Shown piece by piece: positions 7,762-16,012 of a stretch of DNA of 53,046 bases (position 1 is its first letter; every line of letters begins with the position of its first letter). This stretch comes from Spirochaetales bacterium. Its GTDB lineage: Bacteria; Spirochaetota; Spirochaetia; Treponematales; UBA12059. The position numbers and the translations under genes were made by a program. Location of the stretch: assembly GCA_016928955.1 (NCBI GenBank), contig JAFGJV010000056.1:1-53046 (forward strand), read 5' to 3'. Below the pieces are notes generated by a model. That model ran no database searches. It worked only from the letters and a program-made list of their open reading frames with translations, and was not told the DNA's origin.

Positions 7762-8787
7762 TCATTCGGTGTAGCCAGTCACTTCCAGCTCGAAAATCAG
7801 GTAGGAATTGGCCGGTATGAGGCCTCCCGCCGCTGACATGGGGCCGTAGCCGTATTCCGGCGGTATGGCCACGCGCCTCTTCTCGCCCTTTTTCATTTCC
7901 AGCAGCACGAGCTCTACGCCCATGATGTTGAACTGCCCGGCGCCCAGCTCGAACTCTATGGGGCCGCCGTGGAAATCCGATTCGTCGAACACCTGGCCGT
8001 TGGGGAGCATGCCCTTGTACGCCAGGTTGACCAGCCAGAAACGCCTGAGGACGGGACCCGAGCCTTCTTCCAGCACTTCCTCCAGGATGCCGTCAGGCCT
8101 CTCCTTGAGGTTTGGCCAGAGGTCCTTGATGGTCGCGATGGCGACTTGGCGTTGTTTGGTCTTGCGCTCGCGGAGAGCCGCCAACGCCGGCTCGTACAGC
8201 CGCTGCCAGTCGGCCTGGGTTGCGCTGAAGGCCTGGGCGGCCGCGCCCACGCGCTCGATGCGCACGGACTCTATGCGGTCGCCTTCTTCCAGGGCTTTCA
8301 CCGCGTTCATGCCGCTTACCACGTGGCCGAACACGCTGTACGAGCCGTCCAGGCTGGACGCTATGTCGTCTGAGGCGCCAAGGGTGATGTAGAACTGGCT
8401 ACCGTTGTAGTCTGGGGCGGCGTTGGCCATGCCCAGGGTGCCGGGCCTGTCATGTGTAAGGTCTGGATGGATCTCGTTGGGGAAGTAGTAGCCCGCGTCG
8501 CCGGTGCCGTCGCCCGCGGGGTCGCCGCCCTGCACGATAAAGTCGGGCATCACGCGGTGGAACGACAGACCGTCGTAGAAGGGAGTGCCCTCTGCGGCGT
8601 CCAGGGTGCCCTCCGCCAGGCCGACAAAGTTGGTCACCGTCAGCGGGGCCTTTTCGTATTCCAGCCAGGCCACTACGGGACCCTTGGTGGTTTCTATACG
8701 AGCGTAGAGGCCGTCGGGAAGGCGCGAGCAGGACAGAGCGATCAGGGCAAGGGCCACCGCTAAGGCGGCCGGGACGATGCGTCGCAT
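7762..8787 (-). CDS. Cyclophilin-FKBP two-domain PPIase lipoprotein
   Basis: Dual peptidyl-prolyl isomerase, 341 residues, probably anchored in the envelope. The start at 8787 is chosen because GGAGG lies five bases upstream and a lipoprotein signal follows (Cys20 in ALSCS); a longer frame to 8880 has no ribosome site. The cyclophilin domain (about 27-180) has FHRVMPDFIVQGGD at 76-89, including the catalytic Arg78, and GMANAAPDYNGSQFY. A helical linker (185-235) leads to an FKBP domain (about 245-341) with GVELVLLEMKKGEKR and IPPEYGYG. Proteins joining both immunophilin families are rare but known from a few microbes, including spirochaetes. It should assist folding of exported proteins. Confidence 0.9.
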   Translation of the reverse strand: MRRIVPAALAVALALIALSCSRLPDGLYARIETTKGPVVAWLEYEKAPLTVTNFVGLAEGTLDAAEGTPFYDGLSFHRVMPDFIVQGGDPAGDGTGDAGYYFPNEIHPDLTHDRPGTLGMANAAPDYNGSQFYITLGASDDIASSLDGSYSVFGHVVSGMNAVKALEEGDRIESVRIERVGAAAQAFSATQADWQRLYEPALAALRERKTKQRQVAIATIKDLWPNLKERPDGILEEVLEEGSGPVLRRFWLVNLAYKGMLPNGQVFDESDFHGGPIEFELGAGQFNIMGVELVLLEMKKGEKRRVAIPPEYGYGPMSAAGGLIPANSYLIFELEVTGYTE

Positions 8788-8858
8788 ACGTTCCTCCGGG
8801 AACAGGGAATCGGTCGGTGCCGGCCTGCGGCAAGGGCGCCTGGCCAGACAGCGAACGT

Positions 8859-8888
8859 AGGCTAGCACGGAAGGGCTCATGCCGGCAA
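8859..8888 (-). promoter_or_regulatory. Candidate promoter for the PPIase gene
   Basis: Minus strand -35 TTGCCG (8888-8883), 18-base spacer, -10 TAGCCT (8864-8859), about 70 bases before the ATG at 8787. The -10 is weak. Confidence 0.35.
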
Positions 8889-8975
8889 GGATGGACTACT
8901 CCGGCCGCCCGTACCCGGTGCGTATGGCGCCCGTTGCCCAAGGCGGGCTATACTGTCCGCGCAAGGGAGGGCGGT

Positions 8976-9467
8976 ATGGCTGAAAGTGGCTACAGGCGGC
9001 CGAGCTGGGACGAGTATTTTATGGAAGTGTGCGAGGCCATAGCCAAGCGGGCCACCTGCGACCGCGGCAGGTCGGGCTGCGTGATAGCCCGCGACCACCA
9101 GATCCTGGCCACCGGTTACGTGGGCGCGCCTGCGGGCCTGCCCCATTGCGACGACGTGGGCCACCAGATCAAGCAGCTGACCCACGAGGACGGCACGGTG
9201 ACCAGGCACTGCGTCCGTACGGTCCACGCCGAGCAGAACGCCATCTGCCAGGCTGCCCGGCGGGGCATAGCCATAGAGGGGGCGACGCTGTACTGCCGGA
9301 TGACGCCCTGCCGCACCTGCGCCATGATGATCATCAACTGCGGCATCGTGCGCGTGGTGTGCCAGCGTAAATACCACGACGGCGCCGAGAGCGAGGCCAT
9401 GTTCGACAAGGTGGGCATATCCGTGGAATACGTCGAGAACGCCATGGAGACCTACGACAACCAGTAA
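8976..9467 (+). CDS. dCMP deaminase family protein (ComEB-like)
   Basis: Zinc-dependent deoxycytidylate deaminase of 163 residues, converting dCMP to dUMP for thymidylate synthesis. Zinc ligands are His84 (with catalytic Glu86) in VHAEQNAI and Cys112/Cys115 in MTPCRTC. The GYVGAPAG segment (47-54) matches the substrate loop of this family. The start at 8976 has GGGAGG five bases upstream; a longer frame to 8817 overlaps the divergent PPIase gene's leader and is rejected. It is followed after 45 bases by the YmdB-like gene. Confidence 0.88.
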   Translation: MAESGYRRPSWDEYFMEVCEAIAKRATCDRGRSGCVIARDHQILATGYVGAPAGLPHCDDVGHQIKQLTHEDGTVTRHCVRTVHAEQNAICQAARRGIAIEGATLYCRMTPCRTCAMMIINCGIVRVVCQRKYHDGAESEAMFDKVGISVEYVENAMETYDNQ

Positions 9468-9512
9468 GGGGCCGCTTGAAACGCACTGCCTCTTCCGGCT
9501 ACCCTCCAGTCC

Positions 9513-10334
9513 GTGTCCATCAGAATACTGTACCTGGGCGAGATCGTCGGCAAGGCCGGCGTCTTTGCCGTCAAGAAACAACTGCCCGGACTCAGGGAAC
9601 GCTACCGTCCCGACCTGGTCGTGGCCAGCGGCAACGGCGTGACCGGTGGATCGGGCATAGGCAAGGCGCATTCGGTATACCTGCGCAAGCTCGGCATAGA
9701 CGTGGTGACCACCGGCGAGGGTGCCTTTTACAAAAAAGACATCGTGGAAGCCTTTCCCGCCGAGCCCTGGATGCTCAGGCCGGCCAACCATCCGTCCGGA
9801 GTGCCCGGACGGGGCTTTAGGGTGTACAAGGCGGGCAAGGGAAGGGTGGCGGTGGTGCAGCTCCTGGGGCAGGCGGGTTTCAACCGCGTGCACCTGGACA
9901 ACCCCTTTGTGGTCCTGGACGAGGTCATCCAGCGCCTGCGAGGAGAATGCGACGCCGTGGTGGTGGAATTCCGGGCTCCCACCACCGCCGAGAAACAGTC
10001 AATGTTCCACCACGCCAACGGTAAGGTAGCCGCCGTCATAGGGTCGTACGCGCGGACGCTCACCGCGGACGGCGCGGTAAGCACCCTGGGCACGGCGTAC
10101 ATAACCGACGCGGGCATGACCGGCGCCTCGGATTCCGTGCGCGGCTTTGACCCCGAGCCGGTTATACGGGAATATCTGACGGGCATACCGTCCTGGGACC
10201 GGGAGGGCGGATCGCGCCCAGAGGTCCAGGGTTGCCTGATCGATATAGAAGAAAACGGCAAGGCCACGGGTTTGGAAACGCTGAGAATCCCCTGCAAGGA
10301 GTTGTTCCATGACGGAACGGGCCATAGTGCTTAA
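9513..10334 (+). CDS. YmdB-family protein with all metal ligands replaced
   Basis: 273-residue member of the YmdB (TIGR00282) metallophosphoesterase family by overall similarity: GEIVGKAG at the N-terminus, RPANHPSGVPG (89-99), LDNPF, and TAYITDAGMTGASDSV (194-209). In active YmdB the metals are held by an Asp, a Glu-Asn pair, an Asn-His pair, a His in FHAE, and two His in THTH. Here these positions read Glu10, Asn41-Gly42, Glu69-Gly70, Arg154 and Tyr179/Arg181, so every ligand is changed. I infer a catalytically dead homologue that may bind nucleotide or protein. The start is GTG with no clear Shine-Dalgarno. Its last 26 bases overlap the RseC-like gene. Confidence 0.8.
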   Translation: MSIRILYLGEIVGKAGVFAVKKQLPGLRERYRPDLVVASGNGVTGGSGIGKAHSVYLRKLGIDVVTTGEGAFYKKDIVEAFPAEPWMLRPANHPSGVPGRGFRVYKAGKGRVAVVQLLGQAGFNRVHLDNPFVVLDEVIQRLRGECDAVVVEFRAPTTAEKQSMFHHANGKVAAVIGSYARTLTADGAVSTLGTAYITDAGMTGASDSVRGFDPEPVIREYLTGIPSWDREGGSRPEVQGCLIDIEENGKATGLETLRIPCKELFHDGTGHSA

Positions 10335-10704
10335 GGTGGAAGGCCGCACGGCCGTGGTGGGCATACAGGCCAGTGAGGGCTGCGCGCATTGCAGCCACGG
10401 CGGGGACTGCTCTCTGGCGGGAGCGCGCATAGACGCCGACCTGCCAGAAGGTTTTGAGGGCAAGCCGGGCGACGAGGTGACGCTCGTGCTGCCGTCCGGC
10501 GTGCGCGCGGCGGGTTTGCTCTGGCTACTCGTCGTGCCGCTGGCCCTGTTCGCCGCCGGATACGCCGCGGGCGACGCGTGGGCCGGGTCGGAAGCGGCGG
10601 CGGCCGGGCTGGGACTGGCCGGCTTGGCCCTTGGCCTTGGGGCGGCCGCCCTGGCCGTGAGGCGTGGCAAGGCGGCCAGCCGCCCGAGGGTGTTGCCGCT
10701 CTGA
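10309..10704 (+). CDS. RseC/SoxR-reducing-system-like membrane protein
   Basis: 131-residue protein of the RseC (SoxR-reducing) family. Residues 1-60 form the soluble N-terminal domain with cysteines Cys25, Cys28 and Cys34 in CAHCSHGGDC, the family signature. Two transmembrane helices follow (about 67-89 and 97-117) and a short basic tail. Homologues usually sit with rnf electron-transport genes; none is visible here, so the role is open. AAGGAG lies seven bases before the ATG, inside the YmdB-like gene, so the two are coupled. Confidence 0.8.
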   Translation: MTERAIVLKVEGRTAVVGIQASEGCAHCSHGGDCSLAGARIDADLPEGFEGKPGDEVTLVLPSGVRAAGLLWLLVVPLALFAAGYAAGDAWAGSEAAAAGLGLAGLALGLGAAALAVRRGKAASRPRVLPL

Positions 10705-10735
10705 GCGACGCTGGTGGCGCGGCTGCTCGGCCGGG

Positions 10736-11284
10736 TTACAGGAGTACGGACTCCCTGAGGCGGGCCGCTGCCTCGTCGCCCATGAGCACGGCCGCCAGCG
10801 CCTCGGCGAATTCGCCCGCGCAGCCGGCCGCCCGGGCGCTGACCAGCCTGCCGTCGATTATCACCCTGTCCTGTTGGAACCGCCCTTCCGGAGCAAGGCG
10901 CTCAAGCCCCGGGTAGCAGGTGAAGCGCCGGCCTCCCAGAAGGCCGCAAGCCTGGCCCAGGACCACGGCCGGAGCGGCGCATATGGCCCCGATAACGGCT
11001 CCGCCGGCGGCGTGCCGTTGTATGAAGGCTACCACGTCGGCGTCTGCGGCCAGGGCCTCGGCTCCCTTACTGCCGCCGGGCACAACCACGCAGTCAAAGG
11101 TTTCGTCGTCTATGTCGTCGAACGCCGCGTCGGCGCCCAGCGCTATGCCGCGGCTGCCCAGGATGTCGCGGCCCGTGGTTCCGGCGCTCACAACCTCCAC
11201 GCCGGCCCGCCGCAGGTAGTCGATGGGCGTAACGGCCTCGACTTCCTCGCAGCCGTTGGCCAGAAGCACGCAGGCACGTTTCAT
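10736..11284 (-). CDS. DJ-1/PfpI family protein
   Basis: 182-residue DJ-1/PfpI-superfamily protein. The conserved cysteine at the nucleophile elbow is Cys102 in GAICAAP, and the partner Glu is Glu16 in the GCEEVEAV segment, matching the DJ-1 layout. The family includes protein/nucleotide deglycases (a debated activity), glyoxalases and stress chaperones; the sequence alone does not choose among them. The start at 11284 has AAGGAGG five bases upstream; a longer frame to 11497 runs through the opposite gene and its promoter and is rejected. It converges on the RseC-like gene with a 31-base gap and no evident terminator. Confidence 0.9.
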   Translation of the reverse strand: MKRACVLLANGCEEVEAVTPIDYLRRAGVEVVSAGTTGRDILGSRGIALGADAAFDDIDDETFDCVVVPGGSKGAEALAADADVVAFIQRHAAGGAVIGAICAAPAVVLGQACGLLGGRRFTCYPGLERLAPEGRFQQDRVIIDGRLVSARAAGCAGEFAEALAAVLMGDEAAARLRESVLL

Positions 11285-11329
11285 GCTTACCTCCTTGACG
11301 GATCTGCCGGAAGGCGTCGCTCGATTTTC

Positions 11330-11358
11330 TGGACAAATCCATCTGGTGGGAGTATACT
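11330..11358 (+). promoter_or_regulatory. Promoter for the small membrane protein at 11400
   Basis: -35 TGGACA (11330-11335), 17-base spacer, -10 TATACT (11353-11358). AAAGGAG stands nine bases before the ATG at 11400. Confidence 0.75.
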
Positions 11359-11399
11359 GCGCTCCGAGCCAGCTTGAAATGGTAAAGGAGCTTCCACTT

Positions 11400-11681
11400 A
11401 TGGATACGAAGAATGGACTGGTAGTCTTTATCCTGTTCGTGGTTCTGTTCGCGTTCGCGTTCGTATTTTCAGACGCGGCCCTTGCCCAGGAAAACACGTT
11501 CTACGGCATCCTGGCCCTGGTCGGTTTCCTGGTGTGTCTCTTTGGCGCTTTGTTCAACGGCGTCATGGGGCAGAAAGCCGGCGACGCGCTGGCCGTGTGG
11601 TTCTTCGTGTACGCCGTGGTGGTGGGCGTCGTGCTGGTATGGTTCCTGACCAGAGTCGGCACGTCCTTCGGCTGGTGGTAA
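11400..11681 (+). CDS. Small membrane protein of unknown function
   Basis: 93-residue protein with three predicted transmembrane helices (about 6-27, 36-58 and 65-86) and short polar loops; it ends in RVGTSFGWW. I do not recognise the family. The start at 11400 is supported by AAAGGAG nine bases upstream and a near-consensus promoter at 11330-11358. A longer frame from 11223 would read through that promoter and overlap the divergent DJ-1 gene's start, and is rejected. It is a single-gene transcript closed by a strong bidirectional terminator. Confidence 0.8.
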   Translation: MDTKNGLVVFILFVVLFAFAFVFSDAALAQENTFYGILALVGFLVCLFGALFNGVMGQKAGDALAVWFFVYAVVVGVVLVWFLTRVGTSFGWW

Positions 11682-11703
11682 ACCGGCCCTAGGCACCTAG
11701 AGC

Positions 11704-11738
11704 AAAAAAACGGCGGCCTGCTAGGGGCCGCCGTTTTT
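11704..11738. terminator. Bidirectional terminator between the small membrane gene and tkt
   Basis: Arms 11711-11718 and 11726-11733 (CGGCGGCC / GGCCGCCG), with seven A residues on the left and five T residues on the right. It serves both convergent genes. Confidence 0.9.
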
Positions 11739-11766
11739 ATTTCCGGATGCTCAGCCGCCCGGCCTG

Positions 11767-13716
11767 TCAGAGCTTGGCGGCCAGGGCTTCCGCCGTGAGG
11801 CCTAGATGCGCGGCCACCTGGGCGCCGGGACCCGATTCGCCAAAGCGCTCTATGCCCAGGAAATCGTCGGCAAGGGCGTCCCAGCCCATGGAGCGGCCGG
11901 CCTCGCACGCCACGACGCGGCTTCCGGGCGGCACGATGGTGTGGCGCAGGGCGGCGGGCTGGGACAGGAACAGCTCCCTGTCGAGCACGGACACCACGCG
12001 CACGCTCTTGCCCACGGCCAGCTTGGCCGCTTCCATGGCCAGGGCCACCTCCGAGCCGCTTGCCACGATGGTGGTGTCCGGCTCGTCCTTGGTAGACGCG
12101 ATGACGTAGGCACCCGCGCGCACCGTGTCCCGCCATACGGGATCGGCCTTGGGCAGGACAGGCAGGTTTTGCCGCGACAAGGCTATGACCGTTGGCCCGT
12201 CCGTCCGCGCCAGGGCCATGGCCCAGGCCTCGTTGGTCTCCTCCGCGTCGGCCGGCCTGAGCACGGCCAGGTTGGGTATGGCGCGCAGGGCCGCCAGGTG
12301 TTCTATGGGCTGGTGGGTCGGGCCGTCCTCGCCCACAAAGACCGAGTCGTGGGTGAGCACGTAGATGACCGGAAGGCCCATCAAGGCCGACAGCCTGAGC
12401 GATCCCCTGAGGTAGTCCGCGAACACCAGGAAGGTGGCGCAGAAGGGCCTGAAGCCGTGGAGGGCCAGGCCGTTTGAAACGGCCGCCATGGCGTGCTCGC
12501 GTATGCCGAAATGGATCATGCGGCCGGCGCGGTTTGAACGCGCATAGGGCAACCCGGGCAGCTGCGTCGAGTTGGGGCCGGTGAGGTCGGCGGAGCCGCC
12601 GACCAGCTGGGGCCAGGCTACGGCCGCGGCGGCCAGGGCCTTGCCGGAGGCGGCACGGGTGGCCACGCTGGCTCCCTGGTCCCAGGCCGGCCAGGACGTT
12701 TCGGCCAGGGCCCTGCCGGCCAGCATGGCGTCCAGTTCAGCAGCCAGGGCAGGCTCGGCCGAGCGCCACGCCGCGTAACGCTCCAGCCAGGCGGCGCGTT
12801 CGTCGGCCAGCTCCTTCCGCCTGCCGGCAAAGAAGTCAAGGGCCGCCGGGTCCACATGGAACTGGGACTCAGGATCAACGCCGAGCGCTTCCTTGGCCTT
12901 GGCTATCTCATCCGGGCCAAGCGGGGCGCCGTGTACCTTGTGGGATCCGGCCAGCGTCGGCGCGCCCTTGCCAATGACGCTCCTGAGGGCTATCAGGCTG
13001 GGCCTGGACTGGTCCCGTTTTGCGTCGGCGACCAGGGCGCGGATACCGGCCGCGTCGTACATGTCCCCTTTGAGGACCTGCCAGCCGGCAGCGGCAAAGC
13101 GGGCTCCCACGTCCTCCGTGAAGGACAGCTCGGTGCCGCCGTCTATGGTGATGCGGTTGTCGTCGTAGAACACGATCAGCTTGCCCAGGCCCAGGTGGCC
13201 GGCCAGGGAGGCGGCTTCCATGGCCACGCCTTCCTGCATGCAGCCGTCCCCGGCAAGCACCCAGGTGTAATGGTCGACGATAGTCTGGCCTGGCTTGTTA
13301 AAGCGGGCAGCCATCATGGTCTCGGCTATGGCCATGCCCACGGCCGTGGCCAGGCCCTGGCCCAGGGGGCCGGTCGTGGTTTCTATGCCGGGGGCCATGC
13401 CGTATTCCGGATGGCCGGCCGTCTTGGAACCCACTTGGCGGAACTTCTTGATGTCGTCCAGCGTGATGCCGTAGCCGGCCAGGTGGAGCAGGGAATACAG
13501 GAACATTGACCCGTGGCCGGCGGACAGGACAAAACGGTCGCGGTCAAGCCAGGCGGGGTCGGCGGGGTCGTGCCTGAGGAATTCCCCGTACAGGAGAGCG
13601 CCCAGTTCGGCGCAGCCAAGGGGCAGGCCGGGATGGCCGGAGTTGGCTTTCTGGATGGCGTCCATAGACAGACATCGGACGGTGGTGGCTATGGCGCTCA
13701 GGGCTGCCTGGTTCAT
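11767..13716 (-). CDS. tkt: Transketolase
   Basis: Thiamine-diphosphate transketolase of the non-oxidative pentose phosphate pathway, 649 residues, full length. The cofactor motif is GDGCMQEG (156-163) to DDN (185-187). The catalytic Glu407 is in FGIREHAM, and the substrate-binding stretch [13 protein letters not shown] follows. The start at 13716 has AAAGGAG five bases upstream; a frame extending to 13767 lacks a ribosome site. A possible minus-strand -10 TATAGT lies at 13807-13802, but the -35 is poor. No pentose-pathway gene is adjacent. Confidence 0.96.
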   Translation of the reverse strand: MNQAALSAIATTVRCLSMDAIQKANSGHPGLPLGCAELGALLYGEFLRHDPADPAWLDRDRFVLSAGHGSMFLYSLLHLAGYGITLDDIKKFRQVGSKTAGHPEYGMAPGIETTTGPLGQGLATAVGMAIAETMMAARFNKPGQTIVDHYTWVLAGDGCMQEGVAMEAASLAGHLGLGKLIVFYDDNRITIDGGTELSFTEDVGARFAAAGWQVLKGDMYDAAGIRALVADAKRDQSRPSLIALRSVIGKGAPTLAGSHKVHGAPLGPDEIAKAKEALGVDPESQFHVDPAALDFFAGRRKELADERAAWLERYAAWRSAEPALAAELDAMLAGRALAETSWPAWDQGASVATRAASGKALAAAAVAWPQLVGGSADLTGPNSTQLPGLPYARSNRAGRMIHFGIREHAMAAVSNGLALHGFRPFCATFLVFADYLRGSLRLSALMGLPVIYVLTHDSVFVGEDGPTHQPIEHLAALRAIPNLAVLRPADAEETNEAWAMALARTDGPTVIALSRQNLPVLPKADPVWRDTVRAGAYVIASTKDEPDTTIVASGSEVALAMEAAKLAVGKSVRVVSVLDRELFLSQPAALRHTIVPPGSRVVACEAGRSMGWDALADDFLGIERFGESGPGAQVAAHLGLTAEALAAKL

Positions 13717-13865
13717 GGGAACTCCTTTTAGAGTGGGTGCGGGCGGGCGCCCGGGACCGCCACACAACGGTGCCCGCGCGTACCTTCGTCGCCTGAAACT
13801 TACTATAATGGGCGGCAGTGGCGCAAGAAGAGCGGGGCCCGCCTGTTTTTTAGGTTCCGCCCGGC

Positions 13866-13871
13866 TATACT
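13866..13871 (+). promoter_or_regulatory. -10 element placing the prsW start codon at the transcript end
   Basis: TATACT at 13866-13871 is followed by six bases and then the ATG at 13878. No Shine-Dalgarno exists, so a leaderless mRNA is predicted. The -35 region is poor. Confidence 0.55.
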
Positions 13872-13877
13872 ACGCGC

Positions 13878-14555
13878 ATGACGGATTTCCTTGTGCTCTT
13901 CGTTGGTGCGGCCCTGCCTGCCCTGGTCCTGGTGCTGTGGTTCAGGGCCCTGGACCGCAAGCGCCCCGAGCCCCTGGGCAGGGTGGGCTGGAGCGTCCTC
14001 CTTGGGTTTGTGGCGGCGGCTCCCGCGGCGTTTCTGGGGATTTTGGCATCCCTGCCGGCCGCGTATATGCCCGGCCCCTTGGCCCTGGTATGGCTGGCCT
14101 TTGTCACGGCCGCCCTGGTGGAAGAGGGCGTCAAATACCTCTTCTTGAGGATCCAGCTCAAGAGGAATCCCCATTTTGACGAAGTGATGGACGGAATTGT
14201 ATACGCGGCCAGCGTGAGCCTGGGCTTTGCCTTTGCGGAAAATCTCCTGTACGGGCTGGACGACCGGGGCGCCCTGGTCATCAGGGCGTTTACCGCCGTG
14301 CCCATGCATGCAGCGGCCACGGGCATCATGGGATACTGGCTGGGCCGCGCGAAACGGGAACCCGAGGCGGCTTCCGCCCATGCGCGCCGCGGCTTCCTCT
14401 GCGCCGTGCTTGTCCACGGCCTGTACGACCTTTTCCTGTTCGCCGGCGGGGCGGCCGCGCTCCTGTCCATGGCTGTGCTGGTGTGGGCTGTCTACCGCGT
14501 CGTGGCGCTGGCCAGGGACGCAAGGGCCCAGGACGAAGCCCGAGCCGCCGTTTAG
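13878..14555 (+). CDS. PrsW-family intramembrane metalloprotease
   Basis: 225-residue multi-pass membrane protein of the PrsW/CAAX-like glutamic/metal protease group, with about seven hydrophobic segments. Conserved elements are EEGVK (Glu-Glu pair, residues 78-82), FAENLLYGLDD, PMHAAATG and a final HGLYD. In Bacillus PrsW cleaves the anti-sigma factor RsiW; no anti-sigma gene is near here, so the substrate is unknown. The ATG at 13878 has no ribosome site but lies six bases behind a TATACT box, suggesting a leaderless transcript. It is followed by a separately promoted cyclase gene. Confidence 0.85.
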   Translation: MTDFLVLFVGAALPALVLVLWFRALDRKRPEPLGRVGWSVLLGFVAAAPAAFLGILASLPAAYMPGPLALVWLAFVTAALVEEGVKYLFLRIQLKRNPHFDEVMDGIVYAASVSLGFAFAENLLYGLDDRGALVIRAFTAVPMHAAATGIMGYWLGRAKREPEAASAHARRGFLCAVLVHGLYDLFLFAGGAAALLSMAVLVWAVYRVVALARDARAQDEARAAV

Positions 14556-14557
14556 CT

Positions 14558-14586
14558 TTGCCAAGCTCACCGCGACGCGATACAAT
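14558..14586 (+). promoter_or_regulatory. Promoter for the adenylate cyclase gene
   Basis: -35 TTGCCA (14558-14563, starting just past the prsW stop), 17-base spacer, -10 TACAAT (14581-14586). The leader to the ATG at 14655 is about 60 bases. Confidence 0.65.
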
Positions 14587-14654
14587 AGGCACGGCTTTGA
14601 GGCTGGCGGGCTCTGCCGCGCTTGAGCCCGTGGCCTTTGAGGAGAGAAAGTACC

Positions 14655-16004
14655 ATGCATGAAATTCTACTGGCTGACAGGGTCAAGGGCGAGAGGGAAA
14701 TAGCGGTTTTCCGGCTGGTTTTGCTGGTGGTGTCCGCGCTGATGGTCCTCCTGATGGTTGCCTCAGGCGACGGCTTTACCCTGTCCGACAATTTCAACCT
14801 GGTGGCCTGCGGCGTGGCCACGCTGTACACCATCGGGCTCCTTGTGGTCATCAACCGGTTTGGCTACCGGCGAGTATACGGCTGGCTGTCGTCCACGGTG
14901 GACGTGCTCCTGGTGGCCGGCATGACCTACCTGTCGCGCTACGCCGCCGAGTCGTCCGTGGCAAGCCTGGTGAGCACCAGCTCCTTTGCCGTGTACTTTC
15001 CCATCATCCTGTTCTCCGTGCGCAGGCACGATCCGGCCAACACCCTGTTCACCGGGATCTTCTCGGCGCTGACCTGGGGAGCCATGGTCGCCGTCATGGC
15101 CGTGGAGGACTCGTTCTGGGTGAGCATGCGCTCGGATACGGGGCTGGTCATGAGGAACGACCTGTTCAACGAGGCCCTGAAAGGCGCCCTGCTGGCGCTG
15201 ACTGGCGTCATAGGCTGGGGAGCGTCGCGCCGTTTTGACCGGCTGTTCGAGGAGACGCTCAAGGCAACGGAGGAGCGCTCCCACATACGCAACATGTTCG
15301 GCCGCTATGTGTCAGAAGAACTGGTGGACAAGATCCTGTCCCGCAAGGTGTCGTTCCTGGGCGAGCGGCGGGAAGCCACGGTCATGTTCATAGACATACA
15401 GAATTTCACGTCGCTGGCTGAGCGCTCCGATCCACGCACCCTCATAGCCATACTCAACAACTTCTTCAACCTGTCCATCAACGTGATAGCCGCCCACGGG
15501 GGTTTCATAGACAAGTTCATAGGCGACGCGATCATGGTGGTGTTCGGGGCGCCTGAGAAGCGCGAACACCACGCGGAGGCCGCCATAGAATGCGCCAAGG
15601 AGCTGTCCCGCGCCCTGTCCAGCATGAACGCCTGGGTACACTCCCTTGGCGTGGACTGGGAGTTCGGCTACGGCATAGGCATCAACTCGGGCGAGGTGGT
15701 GGTAGGCAACGTGGGCACCGAGCGTCGCATGGAATACACGGCCTTGGGCGACACGGTCAACGTGGCCAGCCGCCTTGAGCACCTGACCAGGACCCTTGGC
15801 CACCCCATCGTGCTGGGCGAGTCCTGCGTGTCGGCCTGCGGCGACTGCAAGCTGGCTGGCCCCTTCCGCGCCCGGCTCAAGGGCAAGTCAGAGCCCGTCA
15901 TCGTGTACGCCATACCCTCGGTGGAGCTGGAAGGCGCCCCCGGAGAGCCTATCGTCGTCCAGGACAGCCTGCTGGCCCTGGCCGAGGACGAATCGTCGAT
16001 ATAG
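14655..16004 (+). CDS. Membrane-bound class III adenylate cyclase
   Basis: 449-residue class III cyclase making cAMP. The N-terminal half has about six transmembrane segments (roughly 18-36, 48-67, 80-96, 108-122, 132-150, 175-190), a short linker (197-228) and a catalytic domain from about 238. Metal ligands are Asp247 (FIDIQNF) and Asp291. Lys287 (FIDKFIGD) and Asp366 (ALGDTVN) indicate adenine specificity, and Asn369 and Arg373 are the transition-state residues. The start at 14655 has a GGAGA-type site about ten bases upstream. The next gene begins eight bases after its stop. No cAMP receptor gene is in the window. Confidence 0.9.
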   Translation: MHEILLADRVKGEREIAVFRLVLLVVSALMVLLMVASGDGFTLSDNFNLVACGVATLYTIGLLVVINRFGYRRVYGWLSSTVDVLLVAGMTYLSRYAAESSVASLVSTSSFAVYFPIILFSVRRHDPANTLFTGIFSALTWGAMVAVMAVEDSFWVSMRSDTGLVMRNDLFNEALKGALLALTGVIGWGASRRFDRLFEETLKATEERSHIRNMFGRYVSEELVDKILSRKVSFLGERREATVMFIDIQNFTSLAERSDPRTLIAILNNFFNLSINVIAAHGGFIDKFIGDAIMVVFGAPEKREHHAEAAIECAKELSRALSSMNAWVHSLGVDWEFGYGIGINSGEVVVGNVGTERRMEYTALGDTVNVASRLEHLTRTLGHPIVLGESCVSACGDCKLAGPFRARLKGKSEPVIVYAIPSVELEGAPGEPIVVQDSLLALAEDESSI

Positions 16005-16012
16005 GGGGCTGC

